This document shows positions 7,802-16,675 of a stretch of 64,000 bases of DNA, one piece after another. Numbering within the stretch: position 1 is the stretch's first letter; every line of letters starts with the position of its first letter. Origin of the DNA: Deltaproteobacteria bacterium (lineage in GTDB: Bacteria > Desulfobacterota > Desulfomonilia > Desulfomonilales > Desulfomonilaceae). The stretch lies in NCBI GenBank assembly GCA_023474025.1, contig JAMCYH010000130.1, positions 1 to 64,000 on the forward strand. Direction: 5' to 3'. Under the pieces are notes generated by a model. It saw nothing but the letters and a program-made list of their open reading frames with translations. It searched no databases and was not told the DNA's origin. The position numbers and the translations under genes were made by a program.

Positions 7802-9268
7802 TTATGGCCCAAGATTGTATCTCTTTATTTTTTTGTACAAGAGTGTACGGTGAATTCCCAACAAACGCGCAGCTTGGGCCTTATTATTGTTTGTAGCCGA
7901 TAGCGCTGACAAAATTGCGTCTCTTTCGACATTTCCGTGAACCTCTTTTAGGGACAATTTGCCCATTGGTTGATGGGTCTGTTTTTTGGAATAAAGCTGA
8001 AAGGGGAGGCCACTAGCGGTAATCACATTACCTTCAAGCGACGAAACAGTTCGTTCCAGAACGTTACAGAGTTCACGGCAATTGCCTGGCCAATCGTACC
8101 TTGTAAGGATATCCTCTGCTTTTGAATCTATCCCGATTGTTGGGAATGAATATTCCAGAGCGAGTTGTTTAAGGATGTGCTGGCTCAGTGGAATAATGTC
8201 GTCCGGCCGCTCCCTTAGAGGTTTGATGTTAAGTGAGATGACGTTCAAGCGGTAGAAGAGGTCTTTACGGAAGCGCCCATCAGTCATCATGAGTTCGAGG
8301 TTTTGATTACTTGCTGCAATGAGCCTGAAATCAACCCGGATCAAAGAAGTTCCGCCAACTCGTTCCACTTCTTTTTCTTCCAGGACCCTAAGTAGCTTGG
8401 GCTGCATTTCCAAAGGCAGGTCACCTATTTCATCCAGAAACAGGGTCCCCCTATGGGCCAGTTCAAATTTGCCGGGCTTGCCCTTGTACTTAGCCCCGGT
8501 GAATGCTCCACGGTCATAGCCGAAAAGCTCTGATTCCATCAATTCCCTCGGGATAGCGGCGCAGTTTATCCTTACAAATGGGTTGAGTCGTCGGGGGCTG
8601 GCGTTGTGAATTGCTTGAGCAAACAACTCCTTGCCAGTGCCGGATTCACCGGTAATAAGAACAGGCAGGTTGGTAGCCGCAGCCTTGAGGGCTTCCATTT
8701 TCAGCGCTTTGATTGTCTCGCTGTTCCCGGCTATGCTGTCGAATGTGTAACGAGTAGCTCTTAATGAAATGAGTTCCTGCTCATACAATTCTACCTTAGA
8801 TTCCAACAAGGACAGCTTTTTTGCCAGTCTACCGACATCTCTTACATCCTTGAACATTACCTGGCCGAATACAGCGATAACTTTTCCATCTTTTTTGATA
8901 GGGATGCGCTGCACCACCATATTTTGTCCTCTTATGGAATGGCTTTGATTAATTTCCTCCTTACCGGTTTTTGCTACTATCTGCATTCTGGTGTTTTCGA
9001 TTACCTGAGTACAATGTTTACCTATCTGTTCTTTTGGATTGACGCCGAGAAATCTGCCATATGGGGTATTGAAATAAATGACAAAGCCATCAGGGTCTGT
9101 AACCATGACGCCATTATAGATGCTATCGAAAATGATTTCGAGCATCTCGATTTTCTTTTGGAGATAAGACACTTCTTCAGTTGAGTTCTTGCCTTGATGT
9201 TCAGACATATAATTGTTCACTGAATACTTCCGGTATGCGTCATTTGAACTACACGTATCGTTTCTCAC
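7802..9268 (-). CDS. PAS-domain sigma-54-dependent transcriptional activator
   Basis: A 488-residue bacterial enhancer-binding protein. A PAS domain spans about 40-150, followed by a short coiled segment, then an AAA+ domain with Walker A GESGTGKE (207-214), intact GAFTGA (254-259), Walker B FLDE (277-280) and a conserved arginine-finger region (RFRKDLFYRLN). A Fis-type helix-turn-helix ends the protein (LGIHRTLLYKKIKRY). It is cytoplasmic and would drive sigma-54 promoters in response to a ligand or redox signal seen by PAS. The start is uncertain: GTG at 9268 has no clear ribosome site, and ATG at 9208 (residue 21) is an alternative. It sits between the AIR-synthase-like gene and glk. Confidence 0.92.
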   Translation of the reverse strand: MRNDTCSSNDAYRKYSVNNYMSEHQGKNSTEEVSYLQKKIEMLEIIFDSIYNGVMVTDPDGFVIYFNTPYGRFLGVNPKEQIGKHCTQVIENTRMQIVAKTGKEEINQSHSIRGQNMVVQRIPIKKDGKVIAVFGQVMFKDVRDVGRLAKKLSLLESKVELYEQELISLRATRYTFDSIAGNSETIKALKMEALKAAATNLPVLITGESGTGKELFAQAIHNASPRRLNPFVRINCAAIPRELMESELFGYDRGAFTGAKYKGKPGKFELAHRGTLFLDEIGDLPLEMQPKLLRVLEEKEVERVGGTSLIRVDFRLIAASNQNLELMMTDGRFRKDLFYRLNVISLNIKPLRERPDDIIPLSQHILKQLALEYSFPTIGIDSKAEDILTRYDWPGNCRELCNVLERTVSSLEGNVITASGLPFQLYSKKQTHQPMGKLSLKEVHGNVERDAILSALSATNNNKAQAARLLGIHRTLLYKKIKRYNLGP

Positions 9269-9361
9269 AATAGATTGACCGAACTTTCATCTCACCTAGA
9301 TCAATATAAGGATATCACTGTTGTCAGTAGATTCATCATTTTGTCTTTCAAGATTTAATCT

Positions 9362-10351
9362 TTACGTAAGAGGTTGGCAAACTATTCCGGTAATCCTGTC
9401 TGCCGTAAAATCAAACAGGATCTCCTCTTCGGCGCCCAATATAATTTTGATTCGCGGGTCTGAGGAAACCTTTCCAATAACCGACGCTGTAATATTCCTT
9501 TCATGAAATAATTCAATAACGTCTTTAGAATGATGTGGTGGAACCGAAAGAGTGAAACCGAAACTTTGAAAAGAAAAAAGCCAATCCGAAAAAGCTATTT
9601 CAGGGGGCGTTGGAATTGATTCGAGATCAATTTCCGCCCCTTTCCCAGAATTCTCCATCATGATTGAGACAGTACCAATGATGCCGGCATTGCTCACATC
9701 CTTGGCGGCGTTAGCCCAATTTCTCTCTGCAATCAATGGTAATGACTCCAGGCGATTGATGAGTTCTTGCGGGCTTTTGCCTGAATTAGCGTCCCAACTG
9801 GTCACAGAATGACATCCCACTTTGCCGTTGAGGTCTACAGCGAGAATAAGGTCGTCACCCGTTTGTGCGGTGTATCCATGCAAGACCTTTTGAGCCCAAC
9901 CCAGAATTGCCACTGATAGAGCGGGCGATTGAAGTGAGGCGTCTGGATGTAAGTGGCCACCTACCATGGGAACCTGCAATTTTTCGCAACCTCTACGGAT
10001 GCCCTGGACGACCTTGCTGCGATGTTCTTCATCACCACTGGCAAGGACATTAACCATGGCTATAGGACGGCCACCCATAGAATAAATGTCATTTACAGTC
10101 ACCATTACGGATGCTTTGCCTGCTGCATAAGGCTCGTTGAGAAGCAATCTCGGCATTATTCCATCAGCGGCTAATAGCATGAAGCCGTCCTTCCACGGAA
10201 TTGCAGCCGCGTCATCACCGAAATTGGCTGGCGCAATCCCAGGTTGGCCTTTCAAGACAAGTTGAGTGAAAACATCTTCGATGGGTTGTTTGCGAAGAAG
10301 GCCACTGTAGTTACGTATTCTTTCTGCGAGTAAGGTTATCGAATTTTTCAT
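9362..10351 (-). CDS. AIR synthase-related protein (Sll0787/NitF-like family)
   Basis: A 329-residue protein with the two-domain fold of the AIR synthase/ThiL/selenophosphate synthetase superfamily. The ATP-phosphate motif FGDDAAAI is near residue 44, the MVTVNDIYSMGG stretch near 83, and MVGGHLHPD near 128. The family assignment rests on its position directly after a radical SAM and a GNAT domain, which is the arrangement known from nitrilase (nit1C) clusters. In those clusters its reaction is unknown; an ATP-dependent activation of an amide or carboxylate is plausible. The gene starts 35 bases after the radical SAM-GNAT gene and is probably co-transcribed with it. Confidence 0.78.
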   Translation of the reverse strand: MKNSITLLAERIRNYSGLLRKQPIEDVFTQLVLKGQPGIAPANFGDDAAAIPWKDGFMLLAADGIMPRLLLNEPYAAGKASVMVTVNDIYSMGGRPIAMVNVLASGDEEHRSKVVQGIRRGCEKLQVPMVGGHLHPDASLQSPALSVAILGWAQKVLHGYTAQTGDDLILAVDLNGKVGCHSVTSWDANSGKSPQELINRLESLPLIAERNWANAAKDVSNAGIIGTVSIMMENSGKGAEIDLESIPTPPEIAFSDWLFSFQSFGFTLSVPPHHSKDVIELFHERNITASVIGKVSSDPRIKIILGAEEEILFDFTADRITGIVCQPLT

Positions 10352-10386
10352 TATCGTGTGTTCCGTCTTCTATTGAGGTTGGTTGG

Positions 10387-11907
10387 TCAAACCCTGCAGA
10401 GATCAGCTTCCATAAGCCTATGCGCCTTGCCATGGTATGTCTCGACGGGTCCCACTGCTTTCCAGCCAAGGAGTGAGAAATAATGAACGTTCTGTTCCTG
10501 AATATGGGCGGTGAATCGCGTGCAACCCTTATTCTTAACGTAGCGCATCGCTTCCTGGACCAGCAAGGCCCCAGCGTGATTATCCCTGTATTTCCTTCGG
10601 ACTGCAAGCCTGCCCCCAACCCAGTGATTGGGTCCGTCTTTTTCTGGAAAGACTCGTACGGCCCCAATAATCTCGTCATCACATTTTACAATGATATGGG
10701 TGCTAGATGAATCATTCTCATCGAGGTCCGAGGTTTCAAAGAGGCCCTGTTCCCTGACAAAAACATCTTTACGAATTTGCAGGGCCACTGCAAGTTCTTC
10801 GTCGGTTACAGCCGGCCGACAGATGAATTGTTTTCCTGCTTCCTGTTCATAAGCCTGCAAGGCGGAACATGCTCCACACCTCACACAACCGGCCAAAGAT
10901 TTCGCTGCAGAAAGACCTTTGTTTCTCAAAATTCCAACTATGGTGTTGTACAGACGCTTCATGGTCTCTGGGTTCGGTGTCCCGCAATCTTCCATCAAGG
11001 AACCGGGTATTGGGCGGAATGGCACAACAAATGGATAAACTCCTCTCTCTGCAAGAAACTCGCTCCCCCGTACAACAGAATCCTCCTGTTCTCCTAGGCC
11101 TACGAGCAGAAAACTACTCACCTGGTTAAAATCGAACACGTCCACTGCGCAGTTCCAGGCTTTCTCATACATTTCTAGTCCAATAGCTGCTTTTACCGGC
11201 GCAAATCTCGCTAGTACTTCCATATCGAAACTTTCTATGTGAATGCCTACTGTATCTGTTCCAGCTTTCTTTAGTTCATTTAGCTTTTTGGGGTCGTCGG
11301 GTGGAAGAAACTGAGCATGGATGGGAAGATCACAAACTTCCTTGATAGCCTTAACGCATCTTCCAAGATAATCAATTTCTTTTCCTGGTGGTAGCGTTGC
11401 TCCAGTGGTAAGGACAACGTGAGAAACTGAGTCCAGTTCCATAGCTTTGCGGATCACTTCCGCCAGTTGAGACGGGGTCTTCAATTTCGTGGTCTGAGCG
11501 CTGGACAGGGATAACTCGATGCCGCAGAATTGACACCTCTTGTGAGAATTCCAGTATGTACAGGTTTGACGGACTGTCGAAGCGACGCAGTCCTTTCCGT
11601 GAAACAGGGCAATGCTGGAATAGGATACTTTGTCCTTTGTGACATAATCATAGAACTTGGGTCTTTGCTTCATCCTTGCTGGCAGGATAAACTCTCCCCC
11701 CTTGACGAGCCAGGATTCACCCTCAAGTAGACGCAAGGCATATGGAGATCTGGAAACAAAGTTACCGCTGAAAGGCACATGAGCAGGTATTCCACCAAGT
11801 ATTATGGTACCGCCCTCCGCCGGTCCTGCTCCGACCTTTCTGTTTGGTGAGTCCATGCCAACCCGAACCCCCAGGCTCTGAATCTCGGTTATTGTATGGG
11901 CAAGCAT
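10387..11907 (-). CDS. Radical SAM protein fused to GNAT acyltransferase (nitrilase-cluster type)
   Basis: A 506-residue fusion. Residues about 1-355 are a radical SAM domain of the MSMEG_0568-like type; the cluster cysteines appear as C116-x8-C125-x2-C128, and a second CVRCGAC group (341-347) may bind another metal. Residues about 360-505 are a GNAT domain with the FVREQGLF segment and an acyl-CoA-binding stretch around GGRLAVRRKYRDNHAG. In most described nitrilase clusters these two activities are separate adjacent genes (often called nitD and nitE), so the fusion is notable. Start ATG has a strong GGAGG/AAGGA box. The reaction is unknown; known clusters are tied to cyanide or nitrile use. 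No nitrilase gene is present in this window. Confidence 0.82.
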   Translation of the reverse strand: MLAHTITEIQSLGVRVGMDSPNRKVGAGPAEGGTIILGGIPAHVPFSGNFVSRSPYALRLLEGESWLVKGGEFILPARMKQRPKFYDYVTKDKVSYSSIALFHGKDCVASTVRQTCTYWNSHKRCQFCGIELSLSSAQTTKLKTPSQLAEVIRKAMELDSVSHVVLTTGATLPPGKEIDYLGRCVKAIKEVCDLPIHAQFLPPDDPKKLNELKKAGTDTVGIHIESFDMEVLARFAPVKAAIGLEMYEKAWNCAVDVFDFNQVSSFLLVGLGEQEDSVVRGSEFLAERGVYPFVVPFRPIPGSLMEDCGTPNPETMKRLYNTIVGILRNKGLSAAKSLAGCVRCGACSALQAYEQEAGKQFICRPAVTDEELAVALQIRKDVFVREQGLFETSDLDENDSSSTHIIVKCDDEIIGAVRVFPEKDGPNHWVGGRLAVRRKYRDNHAGALLVQEAMRYVKNKGCTRFTAHIQEQNVHYFSLLGWKAVGPVETYHGKAHRLMEADLCRV

Positions 11908-11952
11908 CCGTCCTTACCTCCGACTTATGGAAAATCCTTAAAAGACGTGAAC

Positions 11953-12729
11953 TTAATTGTTCACGGGAGAATGGCTAATCCTCTCCTGTCTAAGGATTTC
12001 AATCACCTCTCGTCTAATATCGTTGGCTACTTTACTGGTGCGATCCCTCGGATGAGGAGTGTTGATTTCGAATATCCGCAAAATTCTCGCCGGCCTCTTT
12101 GACAAAACGACTATCCGATCACTCAAAAAAACCGACTCGTCAACATTGTGCGTAACGAATAGAATGGTGTCATTCCTTTTCTGCCGCAGATCCATGAGAA
12201 ATTCCTGCATGTCATTGCGCGTTTGACTGTCTAAAGAACCAAAAGGCTCATCCATGAGGACAACTTTAGGATTCATAATCAAAGTGCGTGCTATTGCAAC
12301 ACGCTGCTGCATTCCTCCGGATAACTGGTATGGATACCGATCCTCAAACCCGCTCATGCCAAACGACCGTATGTATTCCATAGCAATAGCACGCCGTTCA
12401 GACTTACGCATCCCCATTATTTCAAGCCCTATCTCAATGTTTTTACACATTGTCCGCCAAGGGAAAAGCGCATACTGCTGAAAGACCAGCCCCACCTCAC
12501 TCTCAGGCTTTTGGATTTTTTTGCCGTCCAAAAAGACATCACCTTCGTAGGAATTCTCCAAACCTGAAATGATCCTAAGTAAGGAGGTCTTTCCACATCC
12601 GCTGGGTCCGACAATTGAAATGAACTGGCCCTTTTCAATTTGGAGGTCAATGCGATCAATAGCAACCACCTCCGTGTCCTGTTTTGGGTTGACAAATGTT
12701 TTTCTGATTTGGATCAGTTCGAGATACAA
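11953..12729 (-). CDS. ABC transporter ATPase, SsuB/TauB/NrtD type
   Basis: A 258-residue ATPase of a nitrate/sulfonate/taurine-type importer. Walker A GPSGCGKTS is at 41-49, a Q-loop FQQYALFPW follows, then the signature SGGMQQRVAIAR and Walker B VVLMDEP with the D-loop GSLD. It would power uptake at the inner face of the membrane. The TTG start at 12729 is supported by a GAGGTGG box nine bases upstream. It forms a set with the permease (15 bases upstream) and binding protein, and leads into the radical SAM-GNAT gene 45 bases on. The substrate cannot be fixed from sequence; sulfonates, taurine, nitrate, cyanate or nitrile-like compounds fit this class. Confidence 0.9.
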   Translation of the reverse strand: MYLELIQIRKTFVNPKQDTEVVAIDRIDLQIEKGQFISIVGPSGCGKTSLLRIISGLENSYEGDVFLDGKKIQKPESEVGLVFQQYALFPWRTMCKNIEIGLEIMGMRKSERRAIAMEYIRSFGMSGFEDRYPYQLSGGMQQRVAIARTLIMNPKVVLMDEPFGSLDSQTRNDMQEFLMDLRQKRNDTILFVTHNVDESVFLSDRIVVLSKRPARILRIFEINTPHPRDRTSKVANDIRREVIEILRQERISHSPVNN

Positions 12730-12744
12730 TGTGTTTGGCCACCT

Positions 12745-13494
12745 CTATTCCGAAGGTCTGACACTGGATTCCCATGCTCGGAATGACCAATCTATAGCGA
12801 AGCCAATCATACCTATAACGAACATTCCAGCCAAGATTTCGTCCGGTCTCTGAATATCCCGAGCGGTCATGATCATAAACCCTAATCCATAACCTTCCTT
12901 AACACCAGTGAATTCAGCGGCTACCAATGTCATCCAGGCCACCCCCATTCCAACCCGCATGCCGATAAAGATCGAAGGCAATGACCCTGGTATCAGCACT
13001 TTAAGAAAAATGTCCATTTGTGTCGCATTTAATGTTTTTATAGCGTCGATCAGGATCGGATTGATGGACGAAACGCCAGAAGCCGTGTTCAAAAGGATAG
13101 GGAAGAAAGCGCCCAGGAAAATTATGAATGCCGCCGACGAAATTCCGATACCGAACCACACTATGGCAATGGGGATCCATGCGAGAGGCGGAATAGGGCG
13201 CAAAATTTCAACAATCGGGCCCAATGAACGATGAAATCTGGGAAACCACCCCATCAACAATCCTAAAGGGATGCCCAAAGCACAGGCTAATGAGAAACCT
13301 AAGCTCACGCGGTAAAGACTGTAGATGATATGATAATAGAGTAAATGGCCTGGTGGCATCCCAACAGTCAGGAGGGACCAAAATCCAGCGGCTACCTCAA
13401 TCGGTGATGGTAGAACATAATTTGCGACAATTCCAACAGAACATAAAACTTGCCAAAGGCACAATAAAACCAGAAGCGGGAGATAACGCCCCAT
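12745..13494 (-). CDS. ABC transporter permease, SsuC/TauC type
   Basis: A 249-residue inner-membrane permease with about six hydrophobic helices and the binding-protein-dependent permease loop near the middle of the second half (LNATQMDIFLKVLIPGSLPS), which contacts the ATPase. Its size is normal for the family. It lies between the periplasmic binding protein and the ATPase genes with short gaps, so it is the channel part of that importer. Confidence 0.9.
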   Translation of the reverse strand: MGRYLPLLVLLCLWQVLCSVGIVANYVLPSPIEVAAGFWSLLTVGMPPGHLLYYHIIYSLYRVSLGFSLACALGIPLGLLMGWFPRFHRSLGPIVEILRPIPPLAWIPIAIVWFGIGISSAAFIIFLGAFFPILLNTASGVSSINPILIDAIKTLNATQMDIFLKVLIPGSLPSIFIGMRVGMGVAWMTLVAAEFTGVKEGYGLGFMIMTARDIQRPDEILAGMFVIGMIGFAIDWSFRAWESSVRPSE

Positions 13495-13528
13495 CTGTAC
13501 GTCTCAATTTCTTTCGCGTTTCGAAGCC

Positions 13529-14470
13529 TTAATAGACTAGGTTTTTTACAAAGGACCCGACATTGTTCAACTTGATGTAACCCAACTCTTTAAGATGATT
13601 GACATACTCTTTGAGACCTTCAACATTAAGATTGGAAACGTATTTAACTTTTTCTATGGCCTGTTTGGCGGTCTGCTCATCCAACCCGGTATGCTTGATG
13701 GCTATCCGTAAAGCTTCGTCCGGGTTATCTCGAATAAAATCGACCGCCTCTCTATGGGCCTTCAGCATTCTTTCCATCTTTTCGTCATTCGCTTGAGCAA
13801 ATTGCCTGTCAGCAACCAGAACACAGCAAGGATGATCTTTCCAAATCTCAGAGGAAGAAGCTAATGTCTTACCTACACCTTTGCATATAGCCTGTGCCGG
13901 ATAAGGTTCCCAAGCGATAAAGGCGTCAATTTGGTCCGTTCTTAGGGCGCCGATCATCTCCGGCGGCTTGATCACCGTCATTTTTATCTGTCTGGGATCT
14001 ACACAAGATGCTGATAAAGCCTTACGCAAGAGCAAATCCTGAACTGTAGAATAACCGGGAATAGCGACATGTTTACCTTTTAGGTCTGAGATAGTCCTTA
14101 TGGGAGAATTCTTTCCAACAACAATAGCCGATCCTTCCGTATTGACCTGGGCCAGAATAACTACTTTAGCCGTGCCATTGGCAACAGCCGTAACTGTAGG
14201 GGCTTCGCCAACATAGGCCATGTCAAGGGACCCAGCCGAAAAAGCGCTCATGATTTCGGGTCCTGCTCGAAAAATACCCGCAATCTCAACATTAATCCCC
14301 TGTTCCCTGAAAAAACCGTTGTCCAATGCCACCCAAAGAGGAAGATGGTGAATATCGTTCTGCAAAACGGCCAACCGGATGGAATTGACAGAAGGATTTT
14401 CGGAATAAACCTTCCCGCTCAAGGGCAAACAAGACAACCAAATAAAGAGGAGCAATGCGACTCGTTTCAT
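13529..14470 (-). CDS. Periplasmic substrate-binding protein, SsuA/TauA/NMT1 type
   Basis: A 313-residue binding protein. The ATG at 14470 follows AAGGAAGG and begins a clear signal peptide (MKRVALLLFIWLSCLPLSG); a longer reading upstream would run into the preceding gene and lacks a ribosome site. The mature protein has the family hallmarks: an early LPLWVALDNGFFREQGINVE strand-helix, SAGSLDMAYVGEAP, and a DAFIAWEPYPA segment. It should capture the substrate in the periplasm for the adjacent permease and ATPase. The closest known classes bind sulfonates, taurine, nitrate or thiamine precursors. Confidence 0.9.
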   Translation of the reverse strand: MKRVALLLFIWLSCLPLSGKVYSENPSVNSIRLAVLQNDIHHLPLWVALDNGFFREQGINVEIAGIFRAGPEIMSAFSAGSLDMAYVGEAPTVTAVANGTAKVVILAQVNTEGSAIVVGKNSPIRTISDLKGKHVAIPGYSTVQDLLLRKALSASCVDPRQIKMTVIKPPEMIGALRTDQIDAFIAWEPYPAQAICKGVGKTLASSSEIWKDHPCCVLVADRQFAQANDEKMERMLKAHREAVDFIRDNPDEALRIAIKHTGLDEQTAKQAIEKVKYVSNLNVEGLKEYVNHLKELGYIKLNNVGSFVKNLVY

Positions 14471-14507
14471 GACCTTCCTTTCATGATTCACCGGGTACAA
14501 AGGTAGA

Positions 14508-15296
14508 TTATTTGTTGCGATTAACCGGATTTGGGTCGAACCTTTCACTACGGGCTTTGGAATCGTAGAGAATGACCTCATAGTATCGGTTGGTAATTAG
14601 GCCTGCAAACATAACGGCGCCAGGACACGGAACAACCAGTTTTTTTTTGAACGAACCCCCAATGATGTTGTACCACTCCATGCAAGCCGAACAGGCATGT
14701 GATGTTTTACAGATTGAGTACGGAACAGGTTCGTCATCTTCAAGGCTGAAAAATACCGGATCTAAGAAGTTCGCATGATTTGCACAGTGAGACACAAACA
14801 ACTCCTCAAATTTTACCCCCCTAAAACCCATCACGTTAAGCCAGCGCTCCTTTTCCTTGTTATCCTGCAGAGCAATGTTATTCCATTCCTCCGGCCGTAC
14901 GTCCTTGTAACTGGATCTTTCAATCAACGCTACTTTATCCTCAAAAGTCGGAAGAAGCTTGGGTTTAAAATCACTCTGACCTATCATCACCTCATAGCGC
15001 AGGTCATAAGCGTCGAGAGCAAAGGAACTCACTAACAGAATTTTATCAAGGTAAACCGAATTTTGGTACCACGAAAGCTGTCTTTTGCATAATTCAAAAC
15101 GCCCCCATGTCTGCGGCAGCACGTAAGCTAGCTGTATCCGTTTTGACAATGGCGAACAAACGGCCTTCTTTGTTTCCGTCAAGGAATAGCCATCTGTGAT
15201 TATTCTAGTCTTGAGTTTTTCAAAGACAAATTCATCCAGCCAGTAAACAAATTTCTTGTAAGTATAACTACTCTTCATTTCCACACTTAATATCAT
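14508..15296 (-). CDS. Protein of unknown function with conserved-looking cysteines
   Basis: A 262-residue protein I do not recognise. It has no signal peptide or membrane span. The N-terminal third is basic and aromatic (SYTYKKFVYWLDEFVFEKLK). The C-terminal half holds a cysteine group, SHCANHAN, then CKTSHACSACMEWYN, then VPCPGAVMFAGL, which could bind a metal or Fe-S cluster. It lies between the HdrD-like gene (26 bases upstream) and the importer binding protein (37 bases downstream), so it is probably co-expressed with both. The start is uncertain, since neither the ATG at 15296 nor the one six codons later has a clear Shine-Dalgarno sequence. Confidence 0.65.
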   Translation of the reverse strand: MILSVEMKSSYTYKKFVYWLDEFVFEKLKTRIITDGYSLTETKKAVCSPLSKRIQLAYVLPQTWGRFELCKRQLSWYQNSVYLDKILLVSSFALDAYDLRYEVMIGQSDFKPKLLPTFEDKVALIERSSYKDVRPEEWNNIALQDNKEKERWLNVMGFRGVKFEELFVSHCANHANFLDPVFFSLEDDEPVPYSICKTSHACSACMEWYNIIGGSFKKKLVVPCPGAVMFAGLITNRYYEVILYDSKARSERFDPNPVNRNK

Positions 15297-15322
15297 TCCA
15301 GAGAAACGACTGACGCTAGAAA

Positions 15323-16654
15323 TTACTCTTTTTTCAAGGCGCTGATCACCAGGTGGGTCATGTCTCTCATGACCAGAGGTGAATTCAAAGCTCCTATCCC
15401 CACTTGAAGACCTGCGTAACAGAAGGGACAGGCGCTGACCAGTTCCTCGGCCCCTGTCTGTTCAGCTTCTTTGATCCGAGCTTGGGCCATCTTGTTTTGA
15501 AGGTCCGGGAAACCTGCCTTAACCCCGCCTCCGGCTCCGCAACATCTGGAGTACGGCCCATGTCTAGGCATCTCGATGAGCTCTATTCCCGGTATGGCAT
15601 GGATTACATTTCTAGGCTCATCAAAAACTCCTGAAGCTCGTCCCAGGTGGCAGGGGTCGTGATAAGTAATTACCTTTTCTACGGGAACATTGAATTTAAG
15701 CTTTCGTGGTACCAACAAACGGTGCAGGAATTCAACGGTGTGCAAGACTTCGAAGTTGAGCCTCCCAACTTTAGGGTAATCCTCCTTGATGGTCTTGAAA
15801 CACCCTGCGCACGAGGTGACAAGTGTCTCAATAGAAAGACTGTTAAGAAGTTTAATATTGTCGGAAGCGATGCGTTCATACTCGGGGTCGCCCATTCTTA
15901 ATAGAACACTGCCGCAACATTTCTCATTTTCTCCCAGGCACCCGTAATCTATGCCAAGAATTTCCAACAGATTGACTGTGTCGATGGCTATTTGCCGGAT
16001 GTTCAGGTCATATACGGCAGTGCAACCAAAAAACAGAAGAGTTTTACTCTTCGTCTTTTTGATTTCCGGAGGAAGATTCGATATCAATTCTTCCTTTTTG
16101 GCTCGTCGCGCCCATTTTACTCGACCCTGTCGAGGTTGTTGCCAAGGGTTATCATAGGATTTTACACTCTTTGCCAATGTTTTTTGAGGTTCCAGGGGAC
16201 CGTAACCCGACGAAACCATGAGCTCGCGGATGTTTTCCCAAAGGTTAACCGTATCAATATTTGCAGGGCATACGACCTGGCATTGCCCGCAGGTAGAGCA
16301 CTCGTACAAATTAAGAGCAAAACGCTGAACATCCTCTTCGTTGATTTTTTCCAGCCTGAATATTTTTCGGATCCACTTTTTAACAGGATCGGGCACCCGC
16401 TGATTTTCAACTATTGGATTTAGAAGACTCTGCTGATTTTTCACTATACGAAGGAAATCGAGAATTTTTTGACGGGGAAGGATGTTTTCTCTAGGATCCT
16501 GGTCGTACACTGGGCACCAGATCAAACACTCCCCGCATCGTGTGCATGCGTCCAGTTGGACGAGTCGTCTCATCTCTATCCTGTCTAGTGGAATTGTGCG
16601 GGCCGGCGGGTTTGAGTCTTCCGGAGCCATTTCCATGGGATCTGTTTCAATCAT
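15323..16654 (-). CDS. HdrD/TmcB-like CCG-domain iron-sulfur oxidoreductase
   Basis: A 443-residue cytoplasmic Fe-S protein. Two ferredoxin-type cluster motifs lie near the N-terminus (CTRCGECLIWCP and CSTCGQCQVVCP). Two CCG domains follow, with CCGSVLLR...SCAGC and RCCGAGGG...ACPFC, the noncubane-cluster type of heterodisulfide reductase HdrD, TmcB and DsrK. It should exchange electrons with a cytoplasmic thiol/disulfide-like or ferredoxin partner. It is the last gene of a block encoding two multihaem cytochromes and two membrane cytochrome b domains, so it is very likely their cytoplasmic arm. I chose the ATG at 16654; a TTG seven codons earlier overlaps the purine-rich GAGGAGAA ribosome site. 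Confidence 0.9.
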   Translation of the reverse strand: MIETDPMEMAPEDSNPPARTIPLDRIEMRRLVQLDACTRCGECLIWCPVYDQDPRENILPRQKILDFLRIVKNQQSLLNPIVENQRVPDPVKKWIRKIFRLEKINEEDVQRFALNLYECSTCGQCQVVCPANIDTVNLWENIRELMVSSGYGPLEPQKTLAKSVKSYDNPWQQPRQGRVKWARRAKKEELISNLPPEIKKTKSKTLLFFGCTAVYDLNIRQIAIDTVNLLEILGIDYGCLGENEKCCGSVLLRMGDPEYERIASDNIKLLNSLSIETLVTSCAGCFKTIKEDYPKVGRLNFEVLHTVEFLHRLLVPRKLKFNVPVEKVITYHDPCHLGRASGVFDEPRNVIHAIPGIELIEMPRHGPYSRCCGAGGGVKAGFPDLQNKMAQARIKEAEQTGAEELVSACPFCYAGLQVGIGALNSPLVMRDMTHLVISALKKE

Positions 16655-16675
16655 GATATATTTTGTTCTCCTCAA

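Noticed and set aside
14470-14581. Longer N-terminus for the periplasmic binding protein
   Set aside because: It overlaps the previous gene, has no ribosome site, and would bury the signal peptide that starts at 14470.
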